NCBI GenBank assembly: GCA_032251455.1
Contig: JAVVEG010000003.1
Span: forward strand, 154,602 to 218,601
Length of the DNA: 64,000 bases
Direction of reading: 5' to 3'
Origin: JAVVEG01 sp032251455
GTDB taxonomy: Bacteria; Pseudomonadota; Gammaproteobacteria; Pseudomonadales; Pseudohongiellaceae
Shown: in pieces, positions 34,254 to 43,377 of the stretch
Numbering within the stretch: the first letter of the stretch is position 1
Layout: every line of letters begins with the position of its first letter
Translations under genes and position numbers: made by a program
The notes under the pieces: model-generated
Database searches by the model: none
The model's input: the letters and a program-made list of their open reading frames with translations, nothing else
What the model was told of the DNA's origin: nothing

Positions 34254-35006
34254 ATGAATAAAAGAACCTGCAAGATGGTGAGCGTTGGCCTGGCTCTGTT
34301 GCTACTGGGGGCTAATCCCCTGTGGGCACAGGATCGGCAACAGGCACTGAGAACAAAACTGGAATCCTTCATCAACAGTGAAACACGCTCCGAAAGCCTG
34401 CGTGCCCGCAATCAATACCGTAACCCGCTGGAGACCCTGTTGTTTTTTGAAGTCAGCGAGAATGATCAGGTTCTGGTGGAAATCTGGCCGGGTGGGCAGG
34501 GTGGTTGGTACCGCAGTATCCTGGAGCCGTTTTTTGCCACTGGAACGGGGACTTATATTCCAGTCATGGACTCTTCTCCATTTCCCGATCCTGTCGCAGA
34601 AGTGCCAGATGGCACAGCTGATCGGGTTCTGGTTTTCAGGGCCCACGGCTTCATGATCTACGAACATCCGGCGCAGGCCTATTTTGATGCCATTTATCGC
34701 ATGCTCAAGCCTGGTGGAATTTTCGGCATCGTGGACCATCGGGGGGATGAGAACATTCCGCAGGATCCTGTCGCCGAAAACGGCTATGTCAATCAATCCC
34801 ATGTGCTGGAGCTGGCCAGGCGTGCCGGCTTTACGCTGGTGGAGAGTGCAGAAATCAATGCCAACCCGCTGGACACCAAGGATTATCCCGATGGTGTGTA
34901 CTCTTTACCTCCCACCCTGCGCGGGTCCTTGCTCAACCGTTCCCTGCGAGCCAGGGTACTGGAGATTGGAGAAAGCGACAGGATGACATTGAAGTTTGTC
35001 AAATAG
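34254..35006 (+). CDS. Exported class I methyltransferase-like protein (COG4798 type)
   Basis: The 250-residue protein has a signal peptide (GLALLLLGANPLWAQ, cleaved near residue 25) and a methyltransferase-like fold. Motif I is VLVEIWPGGQGGWY and the later block LKPGGIFGIVDHRG fits SAM-dependent enzymes of COG4798. The presence of SAM outside the cytosol is not expected, so either the protein has another function or it binds a different molecule. AAGGAG lies six bases upstream of the ATG at 34254. Confidence 0.8.
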   Translation: MNKRTCKMVSVGLALLLLGANPLWAQDRQQALRTKLESFINSETRSESLRARNQYRNPLETLLFFEVSENDQVLVEIWPGGQGGWYRSILEPFFATGTGTYIPVMDSSPFPDPVAEVPDGTADRVLVFRAHGFMIYEHPAQAYFDAIYRMLKPGGIFGIVDHRGDENIPQDPVAENGYVNQSHVLELARRAGFTLVESAEINANPLDTKDYPDGVYSLPPTLRGSLLNRSLRARVLEIGESDRMTLKFVK

Positions 35007-35029
35007 CTAAGCGCAAGAAGCCAGAGATA

Positions 35030-35066
35030 AAAAAAGGGGAAGGTCCATGTGGCCTTCCCCTTTTTT
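35030..35066. terminator. Bidirectional intrinsic terminator
   Basis: AAAAAAGGGGAAGG and CCTTCCCCTTTTTT form a 14-bp stem with a nine-base loop between the convergent methyltransferase and TonB receptor genes. The A-run on one side and T-run on the other give a T-tract in both directions. Confidence 0.9.
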
Positions 35067-35085
35067 GTGTGCACTCTCTCTGCTA

Positions 35086-38000
35086 TCAGAACTGCCAGAG
35101 GGCCCGTGCGTAGAAGCGTCTTCCTCTGCCATCAAAGACAGTAGAGTCAAAGTTCAGGGCACTGTTTTCACGGAATGGCAGATCTTCATCGAAGGCATCG
35201 AGCACACCGACGGTAAAGACCGTGTTGCCAAGATTGGGATTGCCCCACTGCTTGTTATAGCGGTACTGGATATCCCAGGTATCGTAGCTTTCGATCTCTT
35301 CCCTCACCAGGGAGCGAACCAGGTCATTGCCAAACTCGAAGGTGGTATCAAAGGCCAGATCTTTGTACGAACCGATATGCCGATTGATGATGGTAACCCC
35401 GTGGTTATTGCGGGTCCAACTGAAGGTGATATTGCCCTTGTTATCCGGCAGGGAGCGCACGATATTGCCATCGCCCGTAGTGCCGGCGGCATCAAGCACA
35501 CCCGTGTCCAGCAGACCCAGTTCCAGGCCAGGGACATCCCTGATCAGGTACTTGCGCACATGGGTATAATCGGCGCTGACACGGAATCGGCCCCAGTCAT
35601 TGTCCCAGTTGTAGCCCAGTTTGACATCAGCCCCGTCAGCGGTGATGGTACCGGCGTTGACGGCTCTCAGGGTCAAGGTGATCAGGTTGGCGGTTTCACT
35701 GTTGGCGGCGCGCTGAATACCATCCACCATGAAGACGCGAGGGTCAACCACACAGTCCAGTCGTTCAGCTGAATCGCGTCCAAACTGAGCCTCAAGATCG
35801 TTGGGATTGCACGGTACAAAAAGTTCTGGTGAATCCGTTGATATGGAGGAATTCAGGACGAAGTTGTTTGGATCCTGAACCGCCACCTTGAAGGCATCCA
35901 GCTCCGGCTGCAGAGCAGAAATACCAGGTTCCGGTATCACGCGGTCCTCCACCTCGAAGCGCCAGAAGTCGGTTTGCACACTCAGACCTTCGAGCCGTCC
36001 ACCCGGTGTCCAGATAAAGCCGAAGCCAAAGGTATCGGCTGATTCATTGCCGACATTCGGTGCCGGTCCACCTGTGGTAAAGGTCTGTTCAGACTCGGCA
36101 TTCTCACTGGTAGGAGGAAGCAGACCGGCACGAACTGCCTGATTCGACAGTGGGTCACGGAAGGTGATACTGCCAGCTTCAAAGCCTTCCTGAATGATGC
36201 CAATGTTTGGAGCCCGGAATGACTCGGAGAAAGAGGCACGCAGCAGCAGGCTATCAATTGGACGCCAGCTCAGGGCTATCTTGGGTGACACCTCGGAGCC
36301 GATGTTCTCGCCATAATCTTCCCAGCGGACCGCGATCTGGCTTTCAAAATTATCCCAGAACGGAAGCGAGAATTCGGCAAAGACCGCCTTGACTTCCCGG
36401 TCATGGCTAAAGTTGAAGATACACTGAGCACATTCAAAGTTGTTGCTGACATCATGGAAAGCATTGGGTACGCCATTTTCGTCAAAACTGAGAATGCGAT
36501 CAGGCAAACCGGGATCATTCAGGTCTGGTGCCCTCGAGGCTGCGTTGCGCTCGCTGTAATGGCCACCGATGGCAAATTGTGCTGTCCCGCCACGAAGTTC
36601 GAACAGATCACCTGAGATGACGGCATCAAAGACAGCAAGCTGATTGCGCTTGTCCGCCCGCTTGGCCCGGACATTCATCCATTCCATCAACTCCTGGCTG
36701 TTGGCCACATTTTCATTAGTGAACTGGCTCAAGAAGGGGTTGTAGAACTGACAGCCGTCCTGGCCATGGTTGTTGCTGGTTAGTGCCAGAGACAGGCTTT
36801 CCCGGGTAGTGAATACGAAACCAGGGAAAAAAGTCTGGGTCAGGCCACTGTCAAAGAAGTCCCAGGCTTGTGGAACTGCTCCGCCGAAAGGGCCTGGCTG
36901 CCCGGCAAAATCGAAATCACTGACTCCATTGGGGGTACAGTTGGGGCCACCAAGACCATTGGCAGCAAGCTCTGCCCGTTCCCGATTGAAGGTGCGGTAG
37001 GTCTGCTCCAGGCTGCTTTCGCTGAATGACAGGCTGACATCGTAGTTGAAACTGCGATCAAAAGCCTGGAAATCACCACGAAGACCGGTTTGAATGATGC
37101 CGGCCCTGGTTTCGGTTTCGTTGTCATCGTCCCCACTGCGTGGCAGGCCAAAAATGGGGTTGGCCCAGAAAGCGGTGTTGATGCCGCCATTGCGGATATC
37201 CACCGGTGCATTGGTGATATCGGCTGCTGTCGGACGGGTCAGGCCGATGGCGGGAGCAAAAAAGCCCAGCTCCATAGTCTGACCGATGGCATTGCCGCCA
37301 AAAGCCGGGTTGCGGGTATAGGCGCCGGGTTGAGCCAGGAACACGGTCGGACCGCGGGCGGCGTTGGAGCCGTCATCGGCGCGGATGGTTTCGGTCTCGG
37401 ATAAACTGAAGAAGGAATAAAATTCAACAGATTCATTGAAGGCGTGAGAGAATGCGCCGGCAAAGCTGGTGCGTTCGCTTTCCTGGGAAATGAAATTGTA
37501 TTTGGAATTGTCCTCACGGCAGGTGCCGGTTCGCTCTCCTCGGGTCTCCCGGCGGGTGCCAGTGAAGAAAGGGGTGCCATCGGCCGAGGTCACTTCGGTC
37601 GAACCACAGAGCGGGTCCCGGAACCTGGCATCAGCCAGTCCGCCCTCGGCAACATTCTGGGCAATGATATCCGTGGCAACAAAAGCGGGGTTGAGGTTGG
37701 CCCCGAATGAAGGTACCGCGACAGCACCACCAATTGCTGAAACCGTACCCAGGAACTCCGAATTCTCATCAAAGAAGTTCCCATCACGAACGCTGACTTC
37801 ATCACGCTCAAAACGCTCGGCTGACAGCACGAGGTGAGTATTACCGCTGTCGCTGGCCCAGCCCCAGATGGCACTGACCGTGGCATCGAAGGCACCACTG
37901 GCCTCTTCCACACCCTGAACATCACCGTAAATCTCCACCCCTTCGAAGTCGGTGCGCATTATGATATTGACCACCCCGGCAACGGCATCAGCTCCATACA

Positions 38001-38475
38001 GGGCCGACCCGCCATCAGTGAGTATTTCGACACGTTCGGTCATGACCAGGGGAATGGTGTTCAGATCGACGAATTCGCCACCACCCGTGGTGGTAGCGGC
38101 TGCAGGGGCAACCCGCTTGCCGTTGATCAAGGTCAACGTGGAATTCTCTCCCAGGTTTCTGAGGTTTACCTGTGAGGTACCTTCGGTTTGGCTGGCCTCC
38201 CCGGAACCGGGGTTGGTGAAGGAGCCGGAGTTGACCTCCAGGTTCTTGATGACATCCCAGAGGACAGCGGCACCCTGGGCCTCCATACTGGCTCTATCCA
38301 CGATCTGTACAGGAGATGGTGCATCCAGCGGGCTCCCTCGCAGATAAGAACCGGTGACGATAACTTCCTCGATATCGACTTCGTTCTGATTTTGCGCTTG
38401 TGCGCCAAGTGACGCCAATCCTAGCATCACCCCGAGTGAGACCGCCTTGCGGCGGAACATGACTGGTTTGTTCAT
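35086..38475 (-). CDS. Large TonB-dependent outer-membrane receptor
   Basis: About 1129 residues: an export signal (about 10-30, ending GAQAQ), an N-terminal plug with IEEVIVTGSYLRGSPLDAP and VEILTDGGSALYGADAVAGVVNII, and a beta-barrel ending RRFYARALWQF with the C-terminal Phe. It resembles large receptors of the Xanthomonas/Caulobacter oligosaccharide type more than classic siderophore receptors (650-800 residues), so a complex organic substrate is likely. I chose the ATG at 38475, which has TTGGAG before it; earlier ATGs at 38502 and 38565 are less suitable. A 15-bp palindrome lies upstream. No partner substrate genes are adjacent. Confidence 0.93.
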   Translation of the reverse strand: MNKPVMFRRKAVSLGVMLGLASLGAQAQNQNEVDIEEVIVTGSYLRGSPLDAPSPVQIVDRASMEAQGAAVLWDVIKNLEVNSGSFTNPGSGEASQTEGTSQVNLRNLGENSTLTLINGKRVAPAAATTTGGGEFVDLNTIPLVMTERVEILTDGGSALYGADAVAGVVNIIMRTDFEGVEIYGDVQGVEEASGAFDATVSAIWGWASDSGNTHLVLSAERFERDEVSVRDGNFFDENSEFLGTVSAIGGAVAVPSFGANLNPAFVATDIIAQNVAEGGLADARFRDPLCGSTEVTSADGTPFFTGTRRETRGERTGTCREDNSKYNFISQESERTSFAGAFSHAFNESVEFYSFFSLSETETIRADDGSNAARGPTVFLAQPGAYTRNPAFGGNAIGQTMELGFFAPAIGLTRPTAADITNAPVDIRNGGINTAFWANPIFGLPRSGDDDNETETRAGIIQTGLRGDFQAFDRSFNYDVSLSFSESSLEQTYRTFNRERAELAANGLGGPNCTPNGVSDFDFAGQPGPFGGAVPQAWDFFDSGLTQTFFPGFVFTTRESLSLALTSNNHGQDGCQFYNPFLSQFTNENVANSQELMEWMNVRAKRADKRNQLAVFDAVISGDLFELRGGTAQFAIGGHYSERNAASRAPDLNDPGLPDRILSFDENGVPNAFHDVSNNFECAQCIFNFSHDREVKAVFAEFSLPFWDNFESQIAVRWEDYGENIGSEVSPKIALSWRPIDSLLLRASFSESFRAPNIGIIQEGFEAGSITFRDPLSNQAVRAGLLPPTSENAESEQTFTTGGPAPNVGNESADTFGFGFIWTPGGRLEGLSVQTDFWRFEVEDRVIPEPGISALQPELDAFKVAVQDPNNFVLNSSISTDSPELFVPCNPNDLEAQFGRDSAERLDCVVDPRVFMVDGIQRAANSETANLITLTLRAVNAGTITADGADVKLGYNWDNDWGRFRVSADYTHVRKYLIRDVPGLELGLLDTGVLDAAGTTGDGNIVRSLPDNKGNITFSWTRNNHGVTIINRHIGSYKDLAFDTTFEFGNDLVRSLVREEIESYDTWDIQYRYNKQWGNPNLGNTVFTVGVLDAFDEDLPFRENSALNFDSTVFDGRGRRFYARALWQF

Positions 38476-38581
38476 CGCTTCTCCAATGTTATTTTTATTC
38501 ATGGATACAATCGAATAGTTTGAGAATGACATTTCAGCACACCACCTTGGTGATGCGCTGAGCAAGGTTAAAATATTGTGA

Positions 38582-38596
38582 TGATTGTTACAATCA
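38582..38596. promoter_or_regulatory. 15-bp palindrome upstream of the TonB receptor
   Basis: TGATTGTTACAATCA is a perfect palindrome around one base, about 107 bases before the receptor ATG. AT-rich sequence on its left could hold the promoter. It may be an operator; the binding protein is unknown. Confidence 0.4.
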
Positions 38597-38714
38597 GATT
38601 TTCAAAAAAATAATACTTTTTGTTTATCTGCGGCAGGACAGCATGATGAGTCGGATTCAGGCGTAACCTGGCGCTAAAACCAGGGCAATACACGGCCTGG
38701 GTCCAGGAAATTGG

Positions 38715-39446
38715 TCAAGAAGCCAGGCTGGACATGGATTCCGGTGTTTGCTGGGGAAGGTAGTTCAGGCTTATTCCGTCAGAGTGCATGACAACCTGGG
38801 TAATGCTCTTGGTATGGGTCAGCTCCCGTTCCATGAAAATGGATGCACTCTTGTCATCAGCAAACTGATGACAATGCAGTTCCGAAAGGATCAGCTCCGG
38901 TGACGGAATCTGTTTGTCGGCAAGCTGGGTAAAGTCAAGAAATTGCTTGTGCCTGCGCTTTGTACAGTGGGTGCTGGCCACTGAGGAAGAGGTCAGCATA
39001 TACCAGGGGCGGGATTCAATATCCGTAACGGCATAATGACGCCGGTTCCAGCGGTACAGGCGGGTTTTGCCCGGTTCAATCAGGAGAAGGTCAAAACCGG
39101 GAAAATTCTCGACTGTCAGGCTGCGCAAAAACTCGTTACATGCCAGGGAATCAGGGGTTTTCAGTGCCTGCGGAATGATATCACCACGGCTGCGCCAGTG
39201 AGTGGGCTGTGGGGCTTCAGTCTGTGGCGGCGGATCGTACCTGTTCAACAGGCAAAGGGTGAAGCCGGCCCGGTTGATACCTATCCATGTGCCTCCGCTA
39301 AGGGAGTCAAGTGGATAGGTGCAAGCGGGGAAGTGATCGCTGGCAGCAGCCTGATGCAACCCAGCCTCGGGTCGGTTTCTGCGCTCGTCACGGTTCATGG
39401 TGACAATACAGAGCGCATCCTGTTGATAGATACTGACCGTACACAT
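38715..39446 (-). CDS. NRDE family protein
   Basis: The 243-residue protein has the eponymous NRDE motif within MCTVSIYQQ...VTMNRDERRNRP, and the GGTWIGINRAGF block typical of this Ntn-hydrolase-like family (human TANGO2 relatives). Cys2 would be the N-terminal nucleophile if Met1 is removed. The function in bacteria is not well defined; heme or lipid handling has been proposed for homologs. It is last in a minus-strand run, 21 bases after the DinB-fold gene. Confidence 0.85.
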   Translation of the reverse strand: MCTVSIYQQDALCIVTMNRDERRNRPEAGLHQAAASDHFPACTYPLDSLSGGTWIGINRAGFTLCLLNRYDPPPQTEAPQPTHWRSRGDIIPQALKTPDSLACNEFLRSLTVENFPGFDLLLIEPGKTRLYRWNRRHYAVTDIESRPWYMLTSSSVASTHCTKRRHKQFLDFTQLADKQIPSPELILSELHCHQFADDKSASIFMERELTHTKSITQVVMHSDGISLNYLPQQTPESMSSLAS

Positions 39447-39467
39447 ATAGCCTTACTCAGTAACTCG

Positions 39468-39989
39468 TCAGGCAAGCCGTATGCCTGCCTGATCCTGGCG
39501 CAGGAAACTCGAGGTGCTTGGCGCAAGACCGAAAACAGGATCAAGCGTGAACCCGTGCTGCTTCAGGATAAGGCTTATGTGGGCGATGTGATGCACACTG
39601 TGATCGATGATATACAGAAACTCGCGGCCAATAGTGCTGTTGAAAGAGTAGGTATAACTGGCAGCGCAGGATATTTCAGACTCCACCCGGATATTGACTT
39701 CTTCTTCCAGCAGGATATCTGCACCCCATTTGCGCAACTCTTCCATCTTCTCGAGCATAACCACTGGATCTGTTTCAATCGCACTGCCACGGCGGCGCAT
39801 ATTGTAATCAATGTGCCTTCCGGGCAAACCGGATTGCAGGGCCTGGTAGTAATCGATGACATGGCGAGCATGCCGTCCCACACCAGATTCAGCGTAAAGT
39901 TCCGTGACCCTGCCAGACTCGATAATGAGTCTGGTGATGGTCTGAAGTTGATCTAGCGGCTCCAGGGCCGCTGCCCGCAGTTGTTTCAT
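39468..39989 (-). CDS. DinB-fold four-helix metal protein
   Basis: This 173-residue helical protein fits the DinB/YfiT-like putative metalloenzyme fold. Candidate metal ligands are H40 or H43 (GRHARHVIDYY), H130 and H134 in DHSVHHIA. DinB-fold proteins include thiol transferases and maleylpyruvate isomerases; this one's substrate is not evident. It is unrelated to DNA polymerase IV, also called DinB, at 56.0-57.2 kb. An AGGA site precedes the ATG at 39989. Confidence 0.75.
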   Translation of the reverse strand: MKQLRAAALEPLDQLQTITRLIIESGRVTELYAESGVGRHARHVIDYYQALQSGLPGRHIDYNMRRRGSAIETDPVVMLEKMEELRKWGADILLEEEVNIRVESEISCAASYTYSFNSTIGREFLYIIDHSVHHIAHISLILKQHGFTLDPVFGLAPSTSSFLRQDQAGIRLA

Positions 39990-40003
39990 CCTGGCTTCCT
40001 GGA

Positions 40004-40546
40004 CTATCGGATTAATTGGGTGACCGATTGACGCTCATGGAATTGTGAGTTGATGAAATTGAAGTCGGTCGCAAAGGCCCGGACGTGACAGCCTCCACAG
40101 AAAGTGCCCATGCGGGTATTTTCAGCACCGCGCATCATCCCGAACATTCTGTAACCCATTCCACCATTGATATACTCCCAGTCCCCGGTACCGGGTGAGG
40201 TCCCCTGAGGCAGTTTAACCATGATGGTCAAAGCACGACCACGCTGATTCTCCCAGGCAGCCTGACTGCCGAAGGTCTCCTTGACCAGGACTGTACCTTC
40301 AGGATAGGGGAAAGGCGCTTCGCCCTTGTTGACAGCCTCGCCAATGGAGTTGACATAAATCATTCGATAGGCCGTGTTGCCTTCATGGAGTTCATCCAGA
40401 AAGCCGGTCGGGTCGCCTGTGGTTGGTTCAGGAGTGACTTTATACCAGGATTGGTAATCTTGCCATGTGTCCGGCATGGCCCCTGGGAAGAGGTTTGAGC
40501 AAGCACTTAAAATAGTTGCCAAAAGGGCTAAAATTGTTAATCGCAC
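40004..40546 (-). CDS. Cytochrome P460-family lipoprotein
   Basis: The 180-residue protein has a lipoprotein signal (lipobox LSAC, Cys16) and a c-type heme site CGGCH (150-154) in a P460-like domain with PEGTVLVKETFGS (K89). Cytochromes P460 oxidise hydroxylamine or detoxify NO; the catalytic heme in true P460 is cross-linked to a lysine, which cannot be assigned here. The GTG start at 40546 has GGAG upstream. It follows the JmjC-like gene after 133 bases and precedes the DinB-fold gene by 14 bases. Confidence 0.85.
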   Translation of the reverse strand: MRLTILALLATILSACSNLFPGAMPDTWQDYQSWYKVTPEPTTGDPTGFLDELHEGNTAYRMIYVNSIGEAVNKGEAPFPYPEGTVLVKETFGSQAAWENQRGRALTIMVKLPQGTSPGTGDWEYINGGMGYRMFGMMRGAENTRMGTFCGGCHVRAFATDFNFINSQFHERQSVTQLIR

Positions 40547-40679
40547 GGTATTCTCCTATTTTTTAGCTGGTTAGACCCAGCATTTCGTTGTAAATCCAGC
40601 CAAGCTAGACTTGAAGGCCCTGGATTTGTTACAAGTCAGGATAACAAATCAGGACCGGCAAAGCGCCTGGTTTATGTCC

Positions 40680-41549
40680 TCAGCAAGGAGGACTGTCGAA
40701 CTGTTTTTCGGCAAGAACTTTGGCTCGATTCAGTTTATAGCGCGACCACGGCTCATCGGCAAGTTTGCTGAACACATCATCCACTGATTTCATGACAGTA
40801 ATATTATACAAAGCATGCATTTTTTGCTGCCAGGGTTGCGGCAGTGCCCGTAAAGCCATGGAAAAACCGCTGGTCGTGTAGTGGATATAATGCCAGAACC
40901 CAGAGGGTATGAACACGGTATCTCCGTGTCGTAGCGTACATTCCAGGCCACGGGCCTGACGCATTGCCGGGAACCGGTCATAGTCCAGGTTGCTCAGGTC
41001 GACATTGCTGTGTGAGCTGAATGGCTGATGATACAAGGCTTCGGATTGATCAGGAGCAAACAGGATCACTTTTTTCTCCCCGCTGAACTGGGTCAGAAAC
41101 ACATTGGACAGGTCTAGATCGAAATGCAGGCGTACATCAGAACCCTGCCCGCCAAAAAACAGCAGCGGTTGAGAACTTACCCACCGGTCGATGATGTCAG
41201 GGAAATTGAAATCACGGCGCAATTCCGGTTTGTGTCGGAATAAATTAAATAAAAACAAACGGTAATCGCTCGGTCCCTGCTCAATTTTTTGCAGGTATTC
41301 GGCAAACGGCATTTTTGCCAGCGGCGTCCGACCGATTTTGGTAGGGTGATTAGTGGTCCAGTCACCAAAGACATTGACCGGCACTTCCCCGGCCATTTTT
41401 TTCATATAGTCATAATCCCACAACTTTCGCGCAGGCCAGTCAGCGGAAAAGCTGGAAAAAACCACGGGCCGTTGTGGTTTATAGAAATCAGCCTGAAACC
41501 TGGCCTTATCCAATCGCTCTACGCGCTCAAGGGGTTGAATGTCCATCAT
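40680..41549 (-). CDS. JmjC/cupin_8-type Fe(II)/2-oxoglutarate oxygenase
   Basis: The 289-residue cytosolic protein has the cupin_8 (JmjC-like) iron triad H142-x-D144 in LHFDLD and H220 in PSGFWH, with a likely 2-oxoglutarate-binding Lys in GEKKVILF (about residue 159). Members hydroxylate protein side chains, tRNA or small molecules. It begins 19 bases after the OlsF-like acyltransferase stop, with GAGGTG as ribosome site, so the two are probably one operon. A role in hydroxylating the amino-acid lipid made by that enzyme is a hypothesis. Confidence 0.85.
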   Translation of the reverse strand: MMDIQPLERVERLDKARFQADFYKPQRPVVFSSFSADWPARKLWDYDYMKKMAGEVPVNVFGDWTTNHPTKIGRTPLAKMPFAEYLQKIEQGPSDYRLFLFNLFRHKPELRRDFNFPDIIDRWVSSQPLLFFGGQGSDVRLHFDLDLSNVFLTQFSGEKKVILFAPDQSEALYHQPFSSHSNVDLSNLDYDRFPAMRQARGLECTLRHGDTVFIPSGFWHYIHYTTSGFSMALRALPQPWQQKMHALYNITVMKSVDDVFSKLADEPWSRYKLNRAKVLAEKQFDSPPC

Positions 41550-41568
41550 CAATACACACCTCATTCAG

Positions 41569-43377
41569 TCAGGAGCTGACATAGCTCTGCCAGGAATCTC
41601 CAAGATAACGTTTCAGTGCCCGTTCTGGTGCTGCCGGTAGATCAACGCATAAAAGCAGCCCGGGAGTTGCGGCAAAATTGGGGTCGATGCCCAGGCTATG
41701 AAAACTGGCTCCCAGCTGGTGGTACTGTTTTAACAGAATTGGTACGCCTTTGCGATCCGGTTCGATTTGCCGTACCAGCCAGTCCAGGGACTGGAAGGTA
41801 AGGGGATGTTGGCGCAGAAAGCGCTCCACCTCGGCAACCCGGGGATAGCTAAAGGGCTGTTTGGGTTTCACCCCGCTGGTCTGGGTGTTTATCTGGGGAT
41901 TTAGCAGGGCTTGCTGGATCAGATGGACACTGGCGGGCTGGTACTGAGTGCTGAGTGAGACCGTGCCGTACAGGGTTTTATAGCGTGGGTATTTGCAGAC
42001 GAAGGCACCGATACCCCGGAACAGGAGGAACAGGCCGTGGAAACTGCGTTGATTGTCCATGGCCACAAATGAGCGCCCCATTTCCAGGCAAGGTTCGCGT
42101 TGATTGACGAATTCTGCCGAGAAGTCGAACATTCTGGACAGGTACAGACCCGCATTGCCTGAGTCTTGCCGTAGTTGATCAGTCTGACCCATTCGATAGG
42201 CTCCGACTATGCGACTGGTTTCCTTATCAAAAACAAAAAGGTGGGTATAGGTCTGATCGAACTCATCTCCGTCAAAGGGAGCGCCACTGCCTTCATCCAG
42301 ACTGCGAAAATTCTCTTCGCGCAGGCGCTGGATTTCCGTAACGATAGCTGGAATCTGTGCTTGCGAGGCATGGCAGACAACAAAGTTCTTGTAGTGAACC
42401 AGCTGTTGGTCAACCGGTAATGAGTCGACCTCTTGCGCCAGTAATGCAGCTGGCTGTCTGGGCTGCAAAGGGTGCATGATTTTGGCGGCAGGCTTTGCCC
42501 AGGCTTGATGATTGTCAGGGTTGTGCAGATAACAGAGCAGGCGATAATGATCTGTCATAAGCTGCAGGTCATCGACAGGGGGCTTGGCGGTGTCAATCTG
42601 GCCTGGCCGGAAAGTAATGGTCCGTCCCTGTGAGTTAAGCATCTCGCGGATGAGCAGCAGCAGGCGAAACCGATAATAAATACGTCCCAGAAGATGGAAT
42701 GTTGTACTGTTTTGCCCACCGATGAACAGTGGTATTACCTGTACGTCTGGCAACTGAGCCAATTGGGCGGCTGTTCTGTGCCATTCATGGTCGGTAATTT
42801 GGTTCTGTTCTTTCTGGAAATAACTGACTCGTCCCGCCGGAAACAGGACCAAAACACCGCCTTCCTCCAGATGACGCCGACAGGCCCTTATCGAGCTTAG
42901 ATTGCCCCTGGCGCTTTTCTTCAACGGGTTGGTGTAGATGAAGAAAGGGGATAATTCCTTGACGGCAGACAGGGCGGTATTGACCAGCAGCTTGACATCA
43001 GGACGACGGCTGGACAGCGCCCCGGCCAGTGCTATCCCTTCGAGTCCGCCGAGAGGGTGATTGGCCAGAACCAGGACTGGGCCTGATGCAGGCAGGCGTG
43101 AGGCCAGGGTATCGCTGCCGTCAATGTTGATTTGCAGGTGTTTCAGGGATGCCGTGGCAAACTGGGTCGATGGCAGGCCAGCGATCCCTGATTGCGTGTA
43201 CATTCGTCTGAGCTTGGCCAAACCCAGCAAGCGGTCGAGGACCGGGGTCAGCATTCTTAACAGACGATAGCGGGGTTGTTGCGGTATCAGCGCACCGAGA
43301 GAAAAGTCTGACTGCTGCAAAATGGCCCTCGACAGCGAATAAAAAAAGTTGACTGAGACACAACAAGGTTTGAACAC
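41569..43377 (-). CDS. OlsF-like bifunctional acyltransferase (PlsC + OlsB-type domains)
   Basis: About 602 residues. The N-terminal half (about 80-300) is a lysophospholipid acyltransferase-type domain with NHPLGGLEG (H107, E113; family consensus HxxGGLD, so Asp is replaced by Glu) and LVLFPAGRVS. The C-terminal half (about 320-540) is an ornithine-acyl-ACP N-acyltransferase (OlsB/hemolysin) domain with DQTYTHLFVFD, GAYRMGQ and CLEMGRSF. OlsF of Serratia has the same domain order and makes ornithine lipids with both steps in one protein. I chose the GTG at 43377 with GGAGG four bases upstream; a TTG at 43449 is also open. It follows the GGDEF/EAL gene. Confidence 0.82.
   Translation of the reverse strand: MFKPCCVSVNFFYSLSRAILQQSDFSLGALIPQQPRYRLLRMLTPVLDRLLGLAKLRRMYTQSGIAGLPSTQFATASLKHLQINIDGSDTLASRLPASGPVLVLANHPLGGLEGIALAGALSSRRPDVKLLVNTALSAVKELSPFFIYTNPLKKSARGNLSSIRACRRHLEEGGVLVLFPAGRVSYFQKEQNQITDHEWHRTAAQLAQLPDVQVIPLFIGGQNSTTFHLLGRIYYRFRLLLLIREMLNSQGRTITFRPGQIDTAKPPVDDLQLMTDHYRLLCYLHNPDNHQAWAKPAAKIMHPLQPRQPAALLAQEVDSLPVDQQLVHYKNFVVCHASQAQIPAIVTEIQRLREENFRSLDEGSGAPFDGDEFDQTYTHLFVFDKETSRIVGAYRMGQTDQLRQDSGNAGLYLSRMFDFSAEFVNQREPCLEMGRSFVAMDNQRSFHGLFLLFRGIGAFVCKYPRYKTLYGTVSLSTQYQPASVHLIQQALLNPQINTQTSGVKPKQPFSYPRVAEVERFLRQHPLTFQSLDWLVRQIEPDRKGVPILLKQYHQLGASFHSLGIDPNFAATPGLLLCVDLPAAPERALKRYLGDSWQSYVSS

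Noticed and set aside
39468..39989. Annotation as DNA-damage DinB polymerase
   Set aside because: The DinB-fold four-helix protein shares only the name with DNA polymerase IV, which is at 56050-57195.
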